Below, one piece after another: positions 49,836-60,663 of a DNA stretch of 64,000 bases. Both the position numbers and the translations under genes were made by a program. The stretch is from Avena insularis (taxonomy: Eukaryota > Streptophyta > Magnoliopsida > Poales > Poaceae): the NCBI GenBank assembly GCA_023614405.1, contig CM042684.1, positions 208,140,941 through 208,204,940 of the forward strand, written 5' to 3'. The notes beneath the pieces are model-generated. The model was not told where the DNA came from. It searched no databases and saw only the letters and a program-made list of their open reading frames with translations. Numbering within the stretch: the first letter of the stretch is position 1; every line of letters begins with the position of its first letter.

Positions 49836-49903
49836 TGATCACAGGGATATCACTTGTCGAACGAGTCAAGTAGCATTGATCACAGGGATATCACTTGTCG
49901 AAC
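49836..49903. repeat. Short direct duplication in element I
   Basis: TGATCACAGGGATATCACTT and the following TGTCGAAC occur at 49836 and 49877, 41 bases apart. Confidence 0.9.
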
Positions 49904-50622
49904 ACGACCTGGGGATGTCATTGATCAGATCTCGGGCAATGTGAGTGTCGAAGACAAAGGGAATAAGACACGACTGTCCTGCTTCAAACGACGAAAGATC
50001 GTGGAATGCATAGGGGTCACATGGTCATCCAGGTCCCTCTGTCGATCATTGGTCCGGCAGTGTCCCGACCATGTCTAGAGTGTTCCCGAACCATGGGGTA
50101 TCACGCTTAAGGGTTTGATGATGCTTAGAGAGTGTTTATAGGATCGGTAGAATCGCCGAAGAAGAGTAGAGAGAAAATCGGAAGGGTTTCGGTAAGTCCG
50201 GCAGATGTCTGGAGTGGAGATGGAAGGTGTTCCACAGACATAGAGATTGAATAATATGTGAATGAATGTTAAATATTGATTTAATCATTTATTCATAATT
50301 ATTTAATAAAAGATAAAATCAATTTAAAGGTCAAAAGGCTTAATGGGCCAATTCCGGAAGGAAGAGGGCCCATTAGGGAAAGGCAAGAGGAGAAAGGGGC
50401 CAAGGGGGTGGTCGGCGCCCTAGTGGGCCAGCCCCCCATGTGGGGCCCATGGGGGTGGCCGGTGGCACCTCCCCCTCCCCCTCTCCTCTCCTTTAGTCCC
50501 ACCCCGGGACTTTGAGGGAGGTAGTACCTCCCCTCCCCCTATATATAGTGGGGGTATTTGGCCAGATAAATACACACTGTATTCAATAAAGGTTTCCTCA
50601 CTTTTGGGGAGACCTCCAATTG

Positions 50623-50626
<4 letters not shown>

Positions 50627-50660
<34 letters not shown>
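50627..50660. repeat. (TC)17 microsatellite
   Basis: 34 bases of perfect TC repeat in the LTR of element I. A frame reading Arg-Glu-Arg-Glu on minus is a by-product. Confidence 0.95.
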
Positions 50661-50665
<5 letters not shown>

Positions 50666-50905
50666 CGTGGTCCCAAGTTCGGACTGCACGAACGAGAGAC
50701 GTCTTCATCGCGGAGCACCGTCGCGCTGCGGGATTCAGATCTAGGAGCTCTACTTCCGCAACTGCTGCTAGATCGGGGAAGCGGGAGTCATCGTCAGGCA
50801 CCGGACGTGTAACTCCCCGCGAGGTGTCAGACTTGAGGCACTCAAGTTGTTGGAGCCGCAGGAGCGCAAGGACTTCATCTCGACCTTGAGGTCGGCTTCG
50901 GCTCG

Positions 50906-51763
50906 TGATATTGGGTGGCCCGATCTTATTAGCGAGAACTTGTTGATGGTGATGGTGGATGATAGATAACTATCCTGTAGCTATAAACTCTCCCACTCGA
51001 ACCCTGATGCCAATGCAACAACTCTCAAACCTTGTAGGATACTCACAACACCACGCTCTTGCGCACGTAGCCGCCGACCACGAACGGTAGTTTGCAATCT
51101 ACTAATTCCCAGTGGAACAACAGATCCCACTCAATTATAGTTGGTAAAATCGATCACAGGGTAATTCCAGAGGTTCTATGAAAGAAAGATCTCCAAAATA
51201 TTTTAACGTGGTCTAAACCCTAAAACTAGTGCGCCCCATCTATTTATGAGTTTGGGGGTTCGGCGGCTCAGGAGGTGACCAAGTTGGTCCCACCCAACTA
51301 GGGTACAAACCGACCCAAAATTGGGTTCGGCTCAGGGTTCTGCCGTGGCAGAGTTTGGGCTCGGCTTCTCGCTTGGCGGTGCGTAAAAGAAAGGACTTTC
51401 TATGCCACGGCAGCAAGGCGTGAGGAAACACATCGCTTCTCTCCAAGCGAAAGATCCTGCCATGTGTTGATCTTCTTCTTGGTAGCTCCTTGCGCTTCCT
51501 CCCTCTCCTCCCTCACGCATTCTTCATTGATCAACACGCCATACTCCATATGCTTTAGCTCCTTGCTCTGTGCTACACCTTCTTCTCCCATGTACCTGAT
51601 CATACAATAGCACAAAGACTTAGGCAATATAAAATTCTTATAAATGAAAGTATCATGGTCAACTAGCAATGAATTCACCTGATAGTCATTATTGATTTGA
51701 CTCAATATTTCCTTCCACTTCAAGCAGTCAGAATCATCATAATCCTTGTATATATCCTCATCA
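50906..51763 (-). repeat. 3' LTR of element J, 858 bp
   Basis: On minus it starts TGATGAGGATATATAC and ends CCCAATATCA. The left flank GCTCG (50901-50905) is the expected target copy; its partner is outside the window. On minus the tail of the J ORF is open into the LTR as far as 51400. Confidence 0.85.
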
Positions 51764-51801
51764 TCCTCCCTTTCTTCATGAAAAGCCGTCCACGGCTTTG
51801 G
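51400..51801 (-). pseudogene. Element J ORF, last exon, running into the LTR
   Basis: Open from about 51801 to 51400 on minus, with an acidic EEREDDEDIYKDYDDSD followed by a segment that resembles the B tail (FILPKSLCYCMIRY in J, FILPKSMNLCMTRF in B). In B this part follows the integrase across the PPT into the LTR, so J kept the tail although the enzyme part is gone. In CRM elements this tail is linked to targeting to centromeric chromatin (family knowledge; here inference). It is joined to the preceding exon by a likely 119-bp intron. Confidence 0.6.
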
Positions 51802-51920
51802 GTAAGCTGAAAGTGGAAGAAACAAAAGAACAACGTGTACGCAAAGTATATGTATGTATAACATGTTGTATTATTGTTGTTCAAATGAAAAGTATGTCCA
51901 ATATACATCAAGCAACTTAC
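51802..51920 (-). other. Candidate intron in the element J ORF
   Basis: On minus the stretch starts GTAAGT at 51920. In the second J copy the same stretch (63780-63661) ends TTAG, and removing it keeps the frame into the acidic exon. In this copy the acceptor reads AC (51803-51802), so splicing may be lost or moved to the CAG eight bases earlier. Confidence 0.5.
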
Positions 51921-52795
51921 ATTGCAGGTATAAGTGAAGTACAAAGAATCATGATCATGGTGCAAGACAACTAAATAGATAGTCTTGTTCTTCAATATTA
52001 AATTCAGTTTTCTTAAAGAAGATCTATGATCAAATTTGTGGACAAGATCAAACCAATTCAAAATGTGTGAAAACCAAATTGATCCACACCATGCTTCAAC
52101 TGCGCTACTCTGATTATTAGGAACATGATCATGTTGTCCAGTATGGAAGATGCAACTCAATTTGCAAACATAAGTGAAGTATAGAGCAGTAACATAGCCA
52201 GACAAAGACATTTGGGACAAACACATTGGATATGAAAACTTGGATTCTATTCTAGCAAGATTACAATGATCCAACATAGGTAAAATTACTTGTGTTGGCT
52301 GCATTATATCAACTAGATCTGACTTTGCTTTCATACTATCACAAATTTTAGCATATGTCCCACAACACAAACTCGTCGACACACAACATATATGGCTGAA
52401 AAAAACATGTTTCAGTTCAGCAATTCTATCACAAGTAATGAATATGTGATCCACAAGAAAATTTTCATCCATGCTATATTCACCAGTTAGATTGAAAGTG
52501 AAACAAGGAGAATATCTACTAGAATTTAGACATGAAATTTCAGAAATTTTATCCATAGCACAACTCATACTCATAGGTTCATTTAGCATGATGGAATACA
52601 CAATATCAGTAGGTGGTATTCGAGCAAGTATTTCTTTAGGTGTAATCAATACCACATGATCAAAATTTGAATTGGGTAAACTATCACATGATGTTGCAAC
52701 ATTAGTGCAAGGAAAATCACAAGGAGGCTTCAGTAAAGGAAAAGACTCACAATATGTCGCACATGTTGGCTGAAGCTCAAAATCAGTACCAATGT
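51921..52795 (-). pseudogene. Element J Cys/His/aromatic-rich ORF, 3' part
   Basis: About 290 residues open without a stop on minus. Cys is very frequent, often in short pairs (CSIFSSH-like spacing is absent, but CDFPC, HICC, SLCC and CKLSC occur), with many Tyr, Phe and His. No enzyme motif is present. It resembles a protein type I have seen annotated only as retrotransposon protein in grass genomes; I know no assigned function. The upstream frame beyond 52791 is element B. When B and one copy of AATGT are taken out, the frame continues without shift into the gag part at 60669-61389. The LITPKEIL and IPPTDIVYS motifs lie near its N side. Confidence 0.6.
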
Positions 52796-53862
52796 TGATG
52801 AGGACATCCCTACTATTACACCTACCCCAATGACTACTGAAGATGCTACAACTGTTGCAAGAAAGGATCAGTCCAATGAGATTAGAATTGGACCTATTAC
52901 AAGAGCTCATGCTAAGCTACTTGAACAACAGGTGAATTTACTCCTAAACGAATCTGGTACTTTGATTGATGAGAACTTTATACTGCCTAAGTCTATCCAT
53001 TTATGTATGATCAGGTTCATTGGAGAAACAAGCATGGCGCGAGGAGGAGAAGGGCTACAAGAGAAGCCCAACATGATGGTCGCCCAAGGATGTGCGAGAG
53101 AGGAGCGGGAGGAAGGCGCAATACAAGCAAGGGAGATCATCGAAGAGAAGGAACGTTCAATTCGGACAGAAGGAAGTCCTGAAATTCAAACGGACGTGGA
53201 TTCCTCATACAAACTCCAAATCAAGCAAATAAGCACTTGTTGGATAGATAACTCCAAGATCTTTCCAATGAGTACTTCCATGCCTAAAAGTCCCCGGATA
53301 ATCTGGCCCTGCTTTGGAGATTCTGCAAAGGACTTCGTGCGCGACGTTCAGTACCTGGGCGGATATTTGACCGGATTTTCCCCCCGGAAAATCCGGCCCC
53401 CGGATAATCTGGCCCTCTTAGACCGGATAATCCGGCCCAAAAAGTTCCCATCGGATCCAGACGGATCTGACTGTATCAGACATGTTTTCGTTTCGCATTT
53501 TTCGGACGTTCCGGCGGCCATATAAGCCTGGGAACGCCCTCTAGTTTAGGTTAGACCACGTTAAAACTATTTTGGAGTTGTTTCTTTCATAGAACCTCTG
53601 CAATTACCCTATGATCGATTTTACCAACTATAATTGAGTGTGATCTGTTGTTCCATCGGGAATTAGTAGATTGCAAACTACCGTTCGTGGTCGACGGCTG
53701 CGTGCGCAAGAGCGTGGTGTTGTGAATATCCTACAAGGTTCGAGAGCTGTTGCATTGGCATCAGGGATCGAGCGGGAGAGTTCATAGCTATAGGCTAGTT
53801 ATCTATCATCCACCATCATCACCGCCATCCGCTTACTAAGAAGATCGGGCCACCCCATATCA
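52796..53862 (+). repeat. 5' LTR of element B, 1067 bp
   Basis: TGATGAGGACATCC to CCCATATCA. TATAAG at 53521-53526. Palindromic CCGGATAATCYGG repeats at 53290-53450. Confidence 0.93.
53521..53526 (+). promoter_or_regulatory. Candidate TATA box in 5' LTR of element B
   Basis: CCATATAAGCCTGGGAACG; same context as in C (10857) and in the 3' LTR (60322). Confidence 0.5.
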
Positions 53863-53865
53863 TCT

Positions 53866-53882
53866 TGGTATCAGATTTCCAG
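53866..53882 (+). other. Primer-binding site of element B
   Basis: TGGTATCAGATTTCCAG, three bases after the LTR end. The first 10 bases match the initiator tRNA-Met type; the rest is a variant shared with J. Confidence 0.85.
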
Positions 53883-54904
53883 TGTTGCCTCGGTAAGCAT
53901 CCACAAATCCATCCATAGATTAGAGAGTGTTTTTCATCCTATACAGAAAAAGCCTTACAAAAGGATTTGCCATAGACTAGATTGGATCGTTTTCGAGTTT
54001 TAGTTGTTAATTGTATCTTTTCGTAGATCCGCTCTGCAGGTTTTTCCTCGTAGGAGTCTAGTTTTTTTGTTTGTGTCTAGGTTTAGGGTTTGATCTTGTT
54101 TTCCGCCGTGTCAACCATCACCGTGTTCCACAAGTTTTTCCTTGTTTGTCTGAGTCCACATAGTGTACCTTTTTTTGCATACCATAGACACAGCCTATCT
54201 ACAGCATCCGTGCCTAGGAACGTACCGACGAGACTAGTTGCTTTGCTCCGACAGGCTGCTCATTAGGGTTTGAAGTGCAAATTTTTCGTCCAGGTAGACC
54301 GGATTATCCGGCCCCCGACGAAACCAGAATATCCGGCCCCTAATTGCTCAGAATTGTTGCATCACGTATTGCATTATGTCAGATAGTTGAAAAATCAAAA
54401 AAAGAGAAAGAAGAAAAAAAAGTTGTTTAAAAAGAGAAAAGAAAAGAGATACAAAAGTAAACAACAAAAGGGAGATATCAAGGTTGATTGGAGGACTAGT
54501 TTTATAATAGCACTAGTAGATTGAGCAATCTCGTGCCTGTTCTATTTGACCTATTACTAGCGTCTCTCTTGTGCATTGCAATATTCCTTTTCATAAGTTG
54601 CTTTGCCACGTTTATCTCCACCGTGTGTGTTTCTTGGGTTTTTGTACGATCAGCACTAGGACTTGTTTGCGGTGTAGATAGGATACCATACCTATAGTTC
54701 CACCATAAATAACCTGTGTCCCGTGTGATCGTTCTCTATACCTTTGATATTCACTTCATCACATCAGTGCATCTGTCTTTGATTTCGTTTGGTAGAGCAT
54801 CTCTATTCACTTTAGAACGGTAAGATCTCCTTTCTTATTAGTTGTGAGTGAGTTGTGATAGTTTCCACCATACAGATTTTGATTTTTGCACTAACCTACT
54901 AATC
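53883..54904 (+). other. Leader of element B
   Basis: About 1 kb without a gene. Contains two more palindromic motifs of the LTR type (CCGGATTATCCGGCCC at about 54300 and a decayed one at about 54330), then a purine-rich stretch (54385-54470). Confidence 0.6.
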
Positions 54905-56968
54905 ATGTCTTCTAGTGATGATGATGTTGTGTTGCAGAAAAAGAAGGATGAGGAGCTTGTTAATTGGCGTGAATATGAGGCTTTGAAGTCCCACTTGACA
55001 CGTGTGTTTACTAACACGACAAATGCCATTGACAAGAATCTCTAGGATATGAATATGAGATTGGATCAACATGTTGGAACGGTTGATACTATTCAAACGC
55101 AAGTGGCTACGCTCAATGTCAATGTCACCACTTTGCAGCGTTCTATTAAGGGTTTGACAGCCGCCTTACATAGAAGGGAAGATCCTCAACATGATGATGC
55201 CTTTGATGATTTTGGTGAGGGTAGCGATGTGGATGCTGCTCCACATGTTGGCAGGGGACGTGCTATTCCCCCTGCCCATGCACCTGCTCATGGCCGTGGG
55301 TTTGCTCCTCTTGGGCGTGCTGAACATGTTCCCAACCAAGCTGCTGATGATGGTTTGGGCAAGCCAAAATTCTCAATTCCCAAGTTTGATGGTTCTATTG
55401 ACCCTGAAGATTACCTCACATGGGAGTTGAAGATTGAAAAGCTCCGGCGTTTATTTGACTATCCTGAAGATAACAAGGTCAAGCTTGCAGCATCTGAATT
55501 TGATGGTTATGTTTTGCGTTGGTGGGATGCTCTTGTGCAGCATAGAAGGGAGGACAATAAACTTCCTGTGATGGATTGGCGCGAGATGAAGCAAATCATG
55601 AAAGCTCGTTTCGTACAAACCAACTACTTGCGATCAGTTTTTGATAAATTGATGCAATTGAAGCAAGGCACCATGACAATTGATGAATACTACATGGAGA
55701 TGGAGATGCTTATGCAGTGTGCTAGAATTTGTGAGTCCATTGAGATGACCACGCAACGATTCCTAAACAATTTTAAGTTACCGATCAAGAGCATTGTTCG
55801 TCATCACAAGTATGAGACCATGAATGAGTTGTTGCATCATGCTAGAGAGGCCGAATCCCAGTTGGCAGAAGAGGCGAAGTCACGTGCTTGTTTTCCGTCC
55901 TCCAGCAGATTTTCGGCCAGATCTACACCTCCTACAGTGGCGCCACCAGTTGCTTCTCCTTTTACACCATCGGCCAAGCCAGCAAGTACACCTTCGTTTG
56001 GTTCTAATTCTCGAAAACCCGCTGCTCCTGCTGCTATCTCGGCTTCCAACATGTCTACTGCACGTACTCGTGATGTGATGTGCCATACTTGTGGAGGTAG
56101 AGGACAATACAAGAAGGATTGTCCAAACAGCAAGGTTATGTTTGTTAACGAACAAGGCGAAGTAGAGAGTGGAGATGAAGCTTCTGATGATGATGTTGAT
56201 GATGCCGAGGATGGTGCTGATGCGTATCCTGAGCGTGCTCCAACTATTGTCGTATCTTCACGTATACTTAGTGTGCAACCGGTTGAGGAGTCCCAACGTT
56301 GCAACTTGTTCCAAACAAAATCTCTAGTTGGACCTAACAAGGCTTGCAAGGTCATTATTGATGGAGGTAGCTGCAGAAATCTTACAAGTAAGGAACTATG
56401 TGCCAAACTGAATTTGACATACTTACCTCATCCCAAGCCATACTACATACAATGGTTGAGCAACAATGGTGAGATGAAGGTAAATCATATGGTACAGGTG
56501 AATTTTCAAATAGGGCCATACAAAGATTCTATTGATTTTGATGTGGTTCCTATGACTGTTTGTCACCTACTATTGGGTCGGCCTTGGCTCTATGATCGTC
56601 ATGTGCAACACAATGGCCGAGCCAATACATATCACTTGGAATTCAAAGGGAAGAAGATTACTATGCAGCCAATGACACCACAAGATATTGTGAATGATTC
56701 TCGCCAGAAAATAGAGGTGAATTTGAAGGAAGATCCTACAACTCGGCGAGATTGTGTGACAAATGTTCCTGATGTAATTGAGCCTAAATTGAGTGATATA
56801 ACGAAAAGTGAGAGAGTGCCTGGTTTATTGCTATTAGCCACTACGGAAGATATGAGAGAATTTCGTGAGGATCCTATAGCCATGCCACTTGTGCTCATGT
56901 ATAAGGGCGAGGTATTGGTTTCTAACGACATGACCCCTATTTCTCTCGGTGTCTCTTCTGTTTTGTAG
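54905..56968 (+). pseudogene. Element B gag and protease
   Basis: The likely start is ATG 54905 (MSSSDDDVV), followed by an acidic and coiled-coil N-terminus. TAG at 55043-55045 breaks it; the same frame resumes at once. Counting from 55049: capsid 105-270 with the YLTWELKIE, WWDALVQH and LHHAREAESQL motifs, an Ala/Pro/Ser linker, a zinc knuckle C345, C348, Gln353, C358 (Gln in place of the usual His), an acidic DDDVDDAED stretch, then an aspartic protease with D438-G-G and the later LLLGRPW motif. D-G-G rather than D-T/S-G is, to my knowledge, usual in this branch. The frame ends at TAG 56966-56968, where Gln is usual; RT follows in frame. Confidence 0.88.
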
Positions 56969-57874
56969 GACTTTGGGGATGTATTTCTAGAAGATGTACC
57001 CACAGGCTTACCTCCATTGCATGGTATAGAACATCAAGTGGACCTGATTCCTGGCGCCACACTTCCCAACCGTGCACCCTACATGACTAATCCCGAAGAA
57101 ACTGAGGAAATTCAGAAGCAAGTACAAGCATTGCTGGATAAAGGGTACATTCATGTTTCTCTTAGCCGTTGTGTTGTTCCTGTTATTTTAGTTCCTAAGA
57201 AAGATGGTACATGGCGCATATGTGTAGATTGTAGAGAGATTAATAACATCACTATTCGATATCGTCATCCTATTCCATGCTTAGAGGATATGCTAGATGA
57301 ATTGAGTGGTGCTGCTGTTTTCTCTAAAATTGACTTGCGTAGTGGTTATCATCAAATTAGGATGAAAGAAGGGGATGCGTGGAAAACTGCTTTCAAAACA
57401 AAATTTGGCTTGTATGAGTGGTTAGTTATGCCGTTTGGTCTTACTAATGCACCTAGTACATTTATGCGATTAATGAATCATGTTTTGAGAGATTTTTTTG
57501 CTCATTTTGTGGTTGTTTACTTTGATGATATACTTATATACAGCCATAACGAAACTGAACATTGCACTCATATTCGACAAGTTTTGCAAGTGTTGCGTGA
57601 CAATAAATTGTATGCTAATCTTGAAAAGTGCACATTTGCAAAAGATAAGGTCATATTCCTAGGATTTGTTGTATCTAAGAATGGGGTAGAGGTAGATCAA
57701 TCTAAAATTGAATCAATTCAGAATTGGCCTACTCCCATGAATGTAAGTCAAGTGCGTAGTTTCCATGGATTAGCTGGTTTCTATAGGCGCTTTGTGAAAG
57801 ATTTTAGCACCATTGTTGCACCTTTGAATGATTTGACAAAGAAAGGTGTTCCTTTTGTATGGGGCGCGGCCTAA
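56969..57874 (+). pseudogene. Element B reverse transcriptase
   Basis: This continues the gag-protease frame. It copies element RNA into DNA. Motifs in order: [32 protein letters not shown] with the motif-A Asp present, [15 protein letters not shown], then YFDDILIYS with both catalytic Asp. The RT core is thus intact as far as can be seen, unlike that of element A. It ends in the connection domain at TAA 57872-57874, where Gln is usual, with RNase H following in frame. Confidence 0.9.
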
Positions 57875-59173
57875 GACATTGCATTTTATACATTAAAATG
57901 TTTGCTTACTTCTGCACCATTACTTGCATTACCTGATTTTTCGAAGCAATTTGAAGTTGAATGTGATGCTAGTGGTATAGGCATAGGTGGCATTTTGATG
58001 CAAGAGGGTCGGCCTATAGCTTATTTTTCTGAGAAATTTACTGGTGCTCGTTTGAATTATTCTATCTATGATAAAGAATTATATGCACTTGTTAGAGTAC
58101 TTGAGGTTTGGCAACATTATTTGTGGCCAAAGGAATTCATCATACATTCTGATCATGAAGCATTGAAATACTTGAAAGCTCAATCAAACTTGCATAGAAT
58201 ATTAGCTAAATGGGTTGAGTTCATTGAGTCTTTTCCTTATATCATTAATTATAAGAAGGGAAAAGAGAATGTTGTTGTTGATGCTCTGTCTAGGAAGAAC
58301 ATGCTATTAACCAATCATGATGTTAAAATTCCTAGATTAGAAGCTATTTGTGCACTTTATGCAACTGACCATGATTTTGCTGAACCGTATCGTTTGTGTG
58401 CTCTTAGAAACGCATGGGATAAGTATCATATACATGATGGATATTTGTTTCGAGCTAACAAACTATGTATTCCAGAATCATTGTTGTGTTTGTTCTTAGT
58501 GCAGGAATCACATGCTGGTGGTTTGATGGGTCACTTTGGGTGTGAGAAGACGTCGCTCATGCTTGCTTATCACTTTTATTGGCCCAAGATGAGGCGTGAT
58601 GTGTACAGATTTGTGAGCCGATATATTACATGCCACAAGTCAAAATCTAAGCTGAAGCCTCACGGTTTGTATACACCTCTCTCTGCACCTACTATAACAT
58701 GGGAAGACATTAGTATGGATTTTGGGCTAGGTCTACCTAAAACTCAGAGAAGTCATGATTCTATATTTGTGGTAGTGGATAGGTTCTCTAAGATGGCTCA
58801 TTTTATTGCCTGCCACAAAAGCGACGATGCATCGCATGTTGCTAACCTGTTTTTCAGGGACATCGTGAGATTACATGGAGTACCAAAAACGATTGTTTCT
58901 GACCGTGATGTGAAGTTCATGATCTACTTTTGGAAGACCTTATGGGGGAATCTAGGAACGAAGCTGCTATTCAGTACTACATGTCATCCCCAAACAGATG
59001 GTCAAACAGAGGTGGTGAATGGAACATTGTCACAACTGCTAAGGACCATGATTAAAAAGAATCTGTGGGAGTGGGAAGAGTGTTTGCCACATGTTGAGTT
59101 TGATTATAACAGGGCGGTGCATTCAACTACTCAGCTTTGTCCTTTTGAGGTGTGTATGGTTTCAAGCCATTGA
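57875..59173 (+). pseudogene. Element B RNase H and integrase core
   Basis: Numbered from ATG 57902: RNase H with D22 (CDAS), E59 (DKEL), D84 (SDHE) and D127 (VVDALS). The integrase zinc finger has H204, H211 and C244 but Tyr241 where the first Cys of the C-x2-C pair is expected (TGT to TAT type change). The catalytic core has D293, D334 and E370 with D-35-E spacing. At about 59150 one base is missing, so the frame runs out in a short wrong tail (CMVSSH) and the true continuation is in another frame from 59152. Confidence 0.9.
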
Positions 59174-59845
59174 CACCACTTGATATGTTGCCTCTGCCAT
59201 TACATGAGAGAGTTGATATGGAGGCATCAAAACGTGCTGATTATGTGAAGAAAATACATGAGAAGACTCGAGAGGCTATTGAGAAGAAAGGCAAGAACAT
59301 TTCTACTACAAGGAATCAAGCAAGGAAAGAAGTGTTGTTCGAGCCTGGAGATATGGTTTGGGTGCATCTATGCAAGGATAGGTCCCCACTACTTCGAAAG
59401 TCAAAATTGAAGCCACGTGGTGCTGGTCCTTACAAGGTGTTAGCCAAGATTAATGATAACGCCTACTCGGTTGATATACCTATTGAGGATTTTGGTGAAG
59501 TTAGCAACAGCTTCAACGTTGTTGATTTGTCACCATATGTTGGAGAAGACCTTGGAGCATCGAGGTCGACGCCTTTTGAAGGGGGGAGATGATGAGGACA
59601 TCCCTACAATTACACCTAACCCAATGACTACTGAAGATGCTACAATTGTTGCAAGAAAGAATCAGTCCAATGAGATTAGAATTGGACCTATTACAAGAGC
59701 TCGTGCTAAGCTACTTGAACAACAGGTGAATTTACTCCTAAACGAATCTGGTACTTTGATTGATGAGAACTTTATACTGCCTAAGTCTATGAATTTATGT
59801 ATGACCAGGTTCGTTGGAGAAACAAGCATGGCGCAAGGAGGATAA
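59152..59845 (+). pseudogene. Element B integrase C-terminal domain and tail into LTR
   Basis: The first part, 59152-59592, has the [25 protein letters not shown] and KLKPRGAGPYKVL motifs (GPY/F module). A run of six G at 59581-59586 (five in element C) shifts the frame. The tail DDEDIPTITP, then GPITRARAKLLEQQ and FILPKSMNLCM, continues in another frame to 59845 inside the LTR. Tails of this kind in CRM elements (CR motif region) are linked to targeting to centromeric nucleosomes; for this copy that is inference. Confidence 0.82.
59575..59589 (+). other. Polypurine tract of element B
   Basis: TTTGAAGGGGGGAGA ends directly at the LTR start and lies within the coding tail of integrase. Confidence 0.85.
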
Positions 59846-60663
59846 AGGCTACAAGAGAAGCCCAACATGATGATCGCCCAAGTATGCGCGAGGGAGGAGC
59901 GGGAGGAAGGCGCAATACAAGCAAGGGAGATCATCGAAGAGAAGGAACGTTCAATTCAGACAGACAGAAGTCCTGAAATTCAAACGAACGTAGATTCCTC
60001 ATACAAACTCCAAATCAAGCAAATAAGCACTTGTTGGATAGATAATTCCAAGATATTTCCAATGAGTACTTCCACGCCTAAATGACCCCAGATAATCCGG
60101 CCCCCATACCCCGGATAATCTGGACCTGCTTTGGAGATTCTGCAAAGGACTTCATGCGCGGCGTTCAGTACCGGGGCGGATATTTGACCAGATTTCCCCC
60201 CCGGAAAATTCGGCCCTCTTAGACCGGATAATCTGGCCCAAAAAGTTCCCATCAGATCCGGACGGATCTGTCTGTATCAGACACGTTTTTGTTTCGCGTT
60301 TTTCGGATGTTCCGGCGGCCATATAAGCTTGGGAACGCCCTCTAGTTTAGGTTAGACCATGTTAAAACTATTTTGGAGTTGTTTCTTTCCTAGAACCTCT
60401 GGAATTACCCTGTGATCGATTTTACCAACTATAATTGAGTGTGATCTCTTGTTCCATCGGGAATTAGTAGATTGCAAACTATCGTTCGTGGTTGACGGCT
60501 GCATGCGCAAGAGCGTGGTGTTGTGAATATCCTACAAGGTTCGAGAGCTGTTGCATTGGCATCAGGGATCGAGCGGGAGAGTTCATAGCTACAGGCTAGT
60601 TATCTATCATCCACCATCATCACCGCCATCCGCTTACTGAGAAGATCGGGCCACCCCATATCA
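59590..60663 (+). repeat. 3' LTR of element B, 1074 bp
   Basis: Colinear with the 5' LTR. The palindromic repeat block (60080-60245) differs in copy number from that of the 5' LTR: one extra unit near 60085-60110 and one fewer near 60210. Candidate TATA at 60322-60327. Confidence 0.93.
60322..60327 (+). promoter_or_regulatory. Candidate TATA box in 3' LTR of element B
   Basis: TATAAG in the same context as in the 5' LTR. Confidence 0.45.

Larger units (their letters stand above)
49313..50905 (+). mobile_element. Element I: related copia-like LTR, inverted relative to H
   Basis: The plus strand here resembles the minus strand of the H LTR: TTGGAAATATGC, then TTTTATATCATG, then CGTAGAGGCAATAT, then GGGCCCACTC in the same order, but diverged. 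It looks like the start and most of an LTR with a small internal deletion near 49325. The right end is cut by J at 50905, and no PBS is visible. A TATATATAG lies near 50540. Confidence 0.6.
52796..60663 (+). mobile_element. Element B: full-length CRM-like Ty3/gypsy element, plus strand
   Basis: 7868 bases with LTRs 52796-53862 and 59590-60663 and a perfect target duplication AATGT (52791-52795, 60664-60668). Order is LTR, PBS, gag, protease, RT, RNase H, integrase, PPT, LTR, in one ancestral frame. The LTR start TGATGAGGACATCC, the pol tail crossing the PPT into the LTR, and the absence of a classical chromodomain fit the CRM (centromeric chromovirus) lineage. It is inactivated by stops at 55043, 56966 and 57872 and by two frameshifts. 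It lies inside J, a relative, in opposite orientation. In the first 75 or so LTR bases the two copies differ at four places, so it is not very recent. Confidence 0.9.

Noticed and set aside
50420..50801. Minus-strand frames with Arg-Glu repeats
   Set aside because: Translation of the (TC)17 microsatellite; the surrounding sequence is LTR.
54848..54904. Upstream ATG at 54848 as gag start of element B
   Set aside because: The ATG at 54905 matches the gag start seen in J (MSLSDDEVV), so the upstream part is more likely leader.
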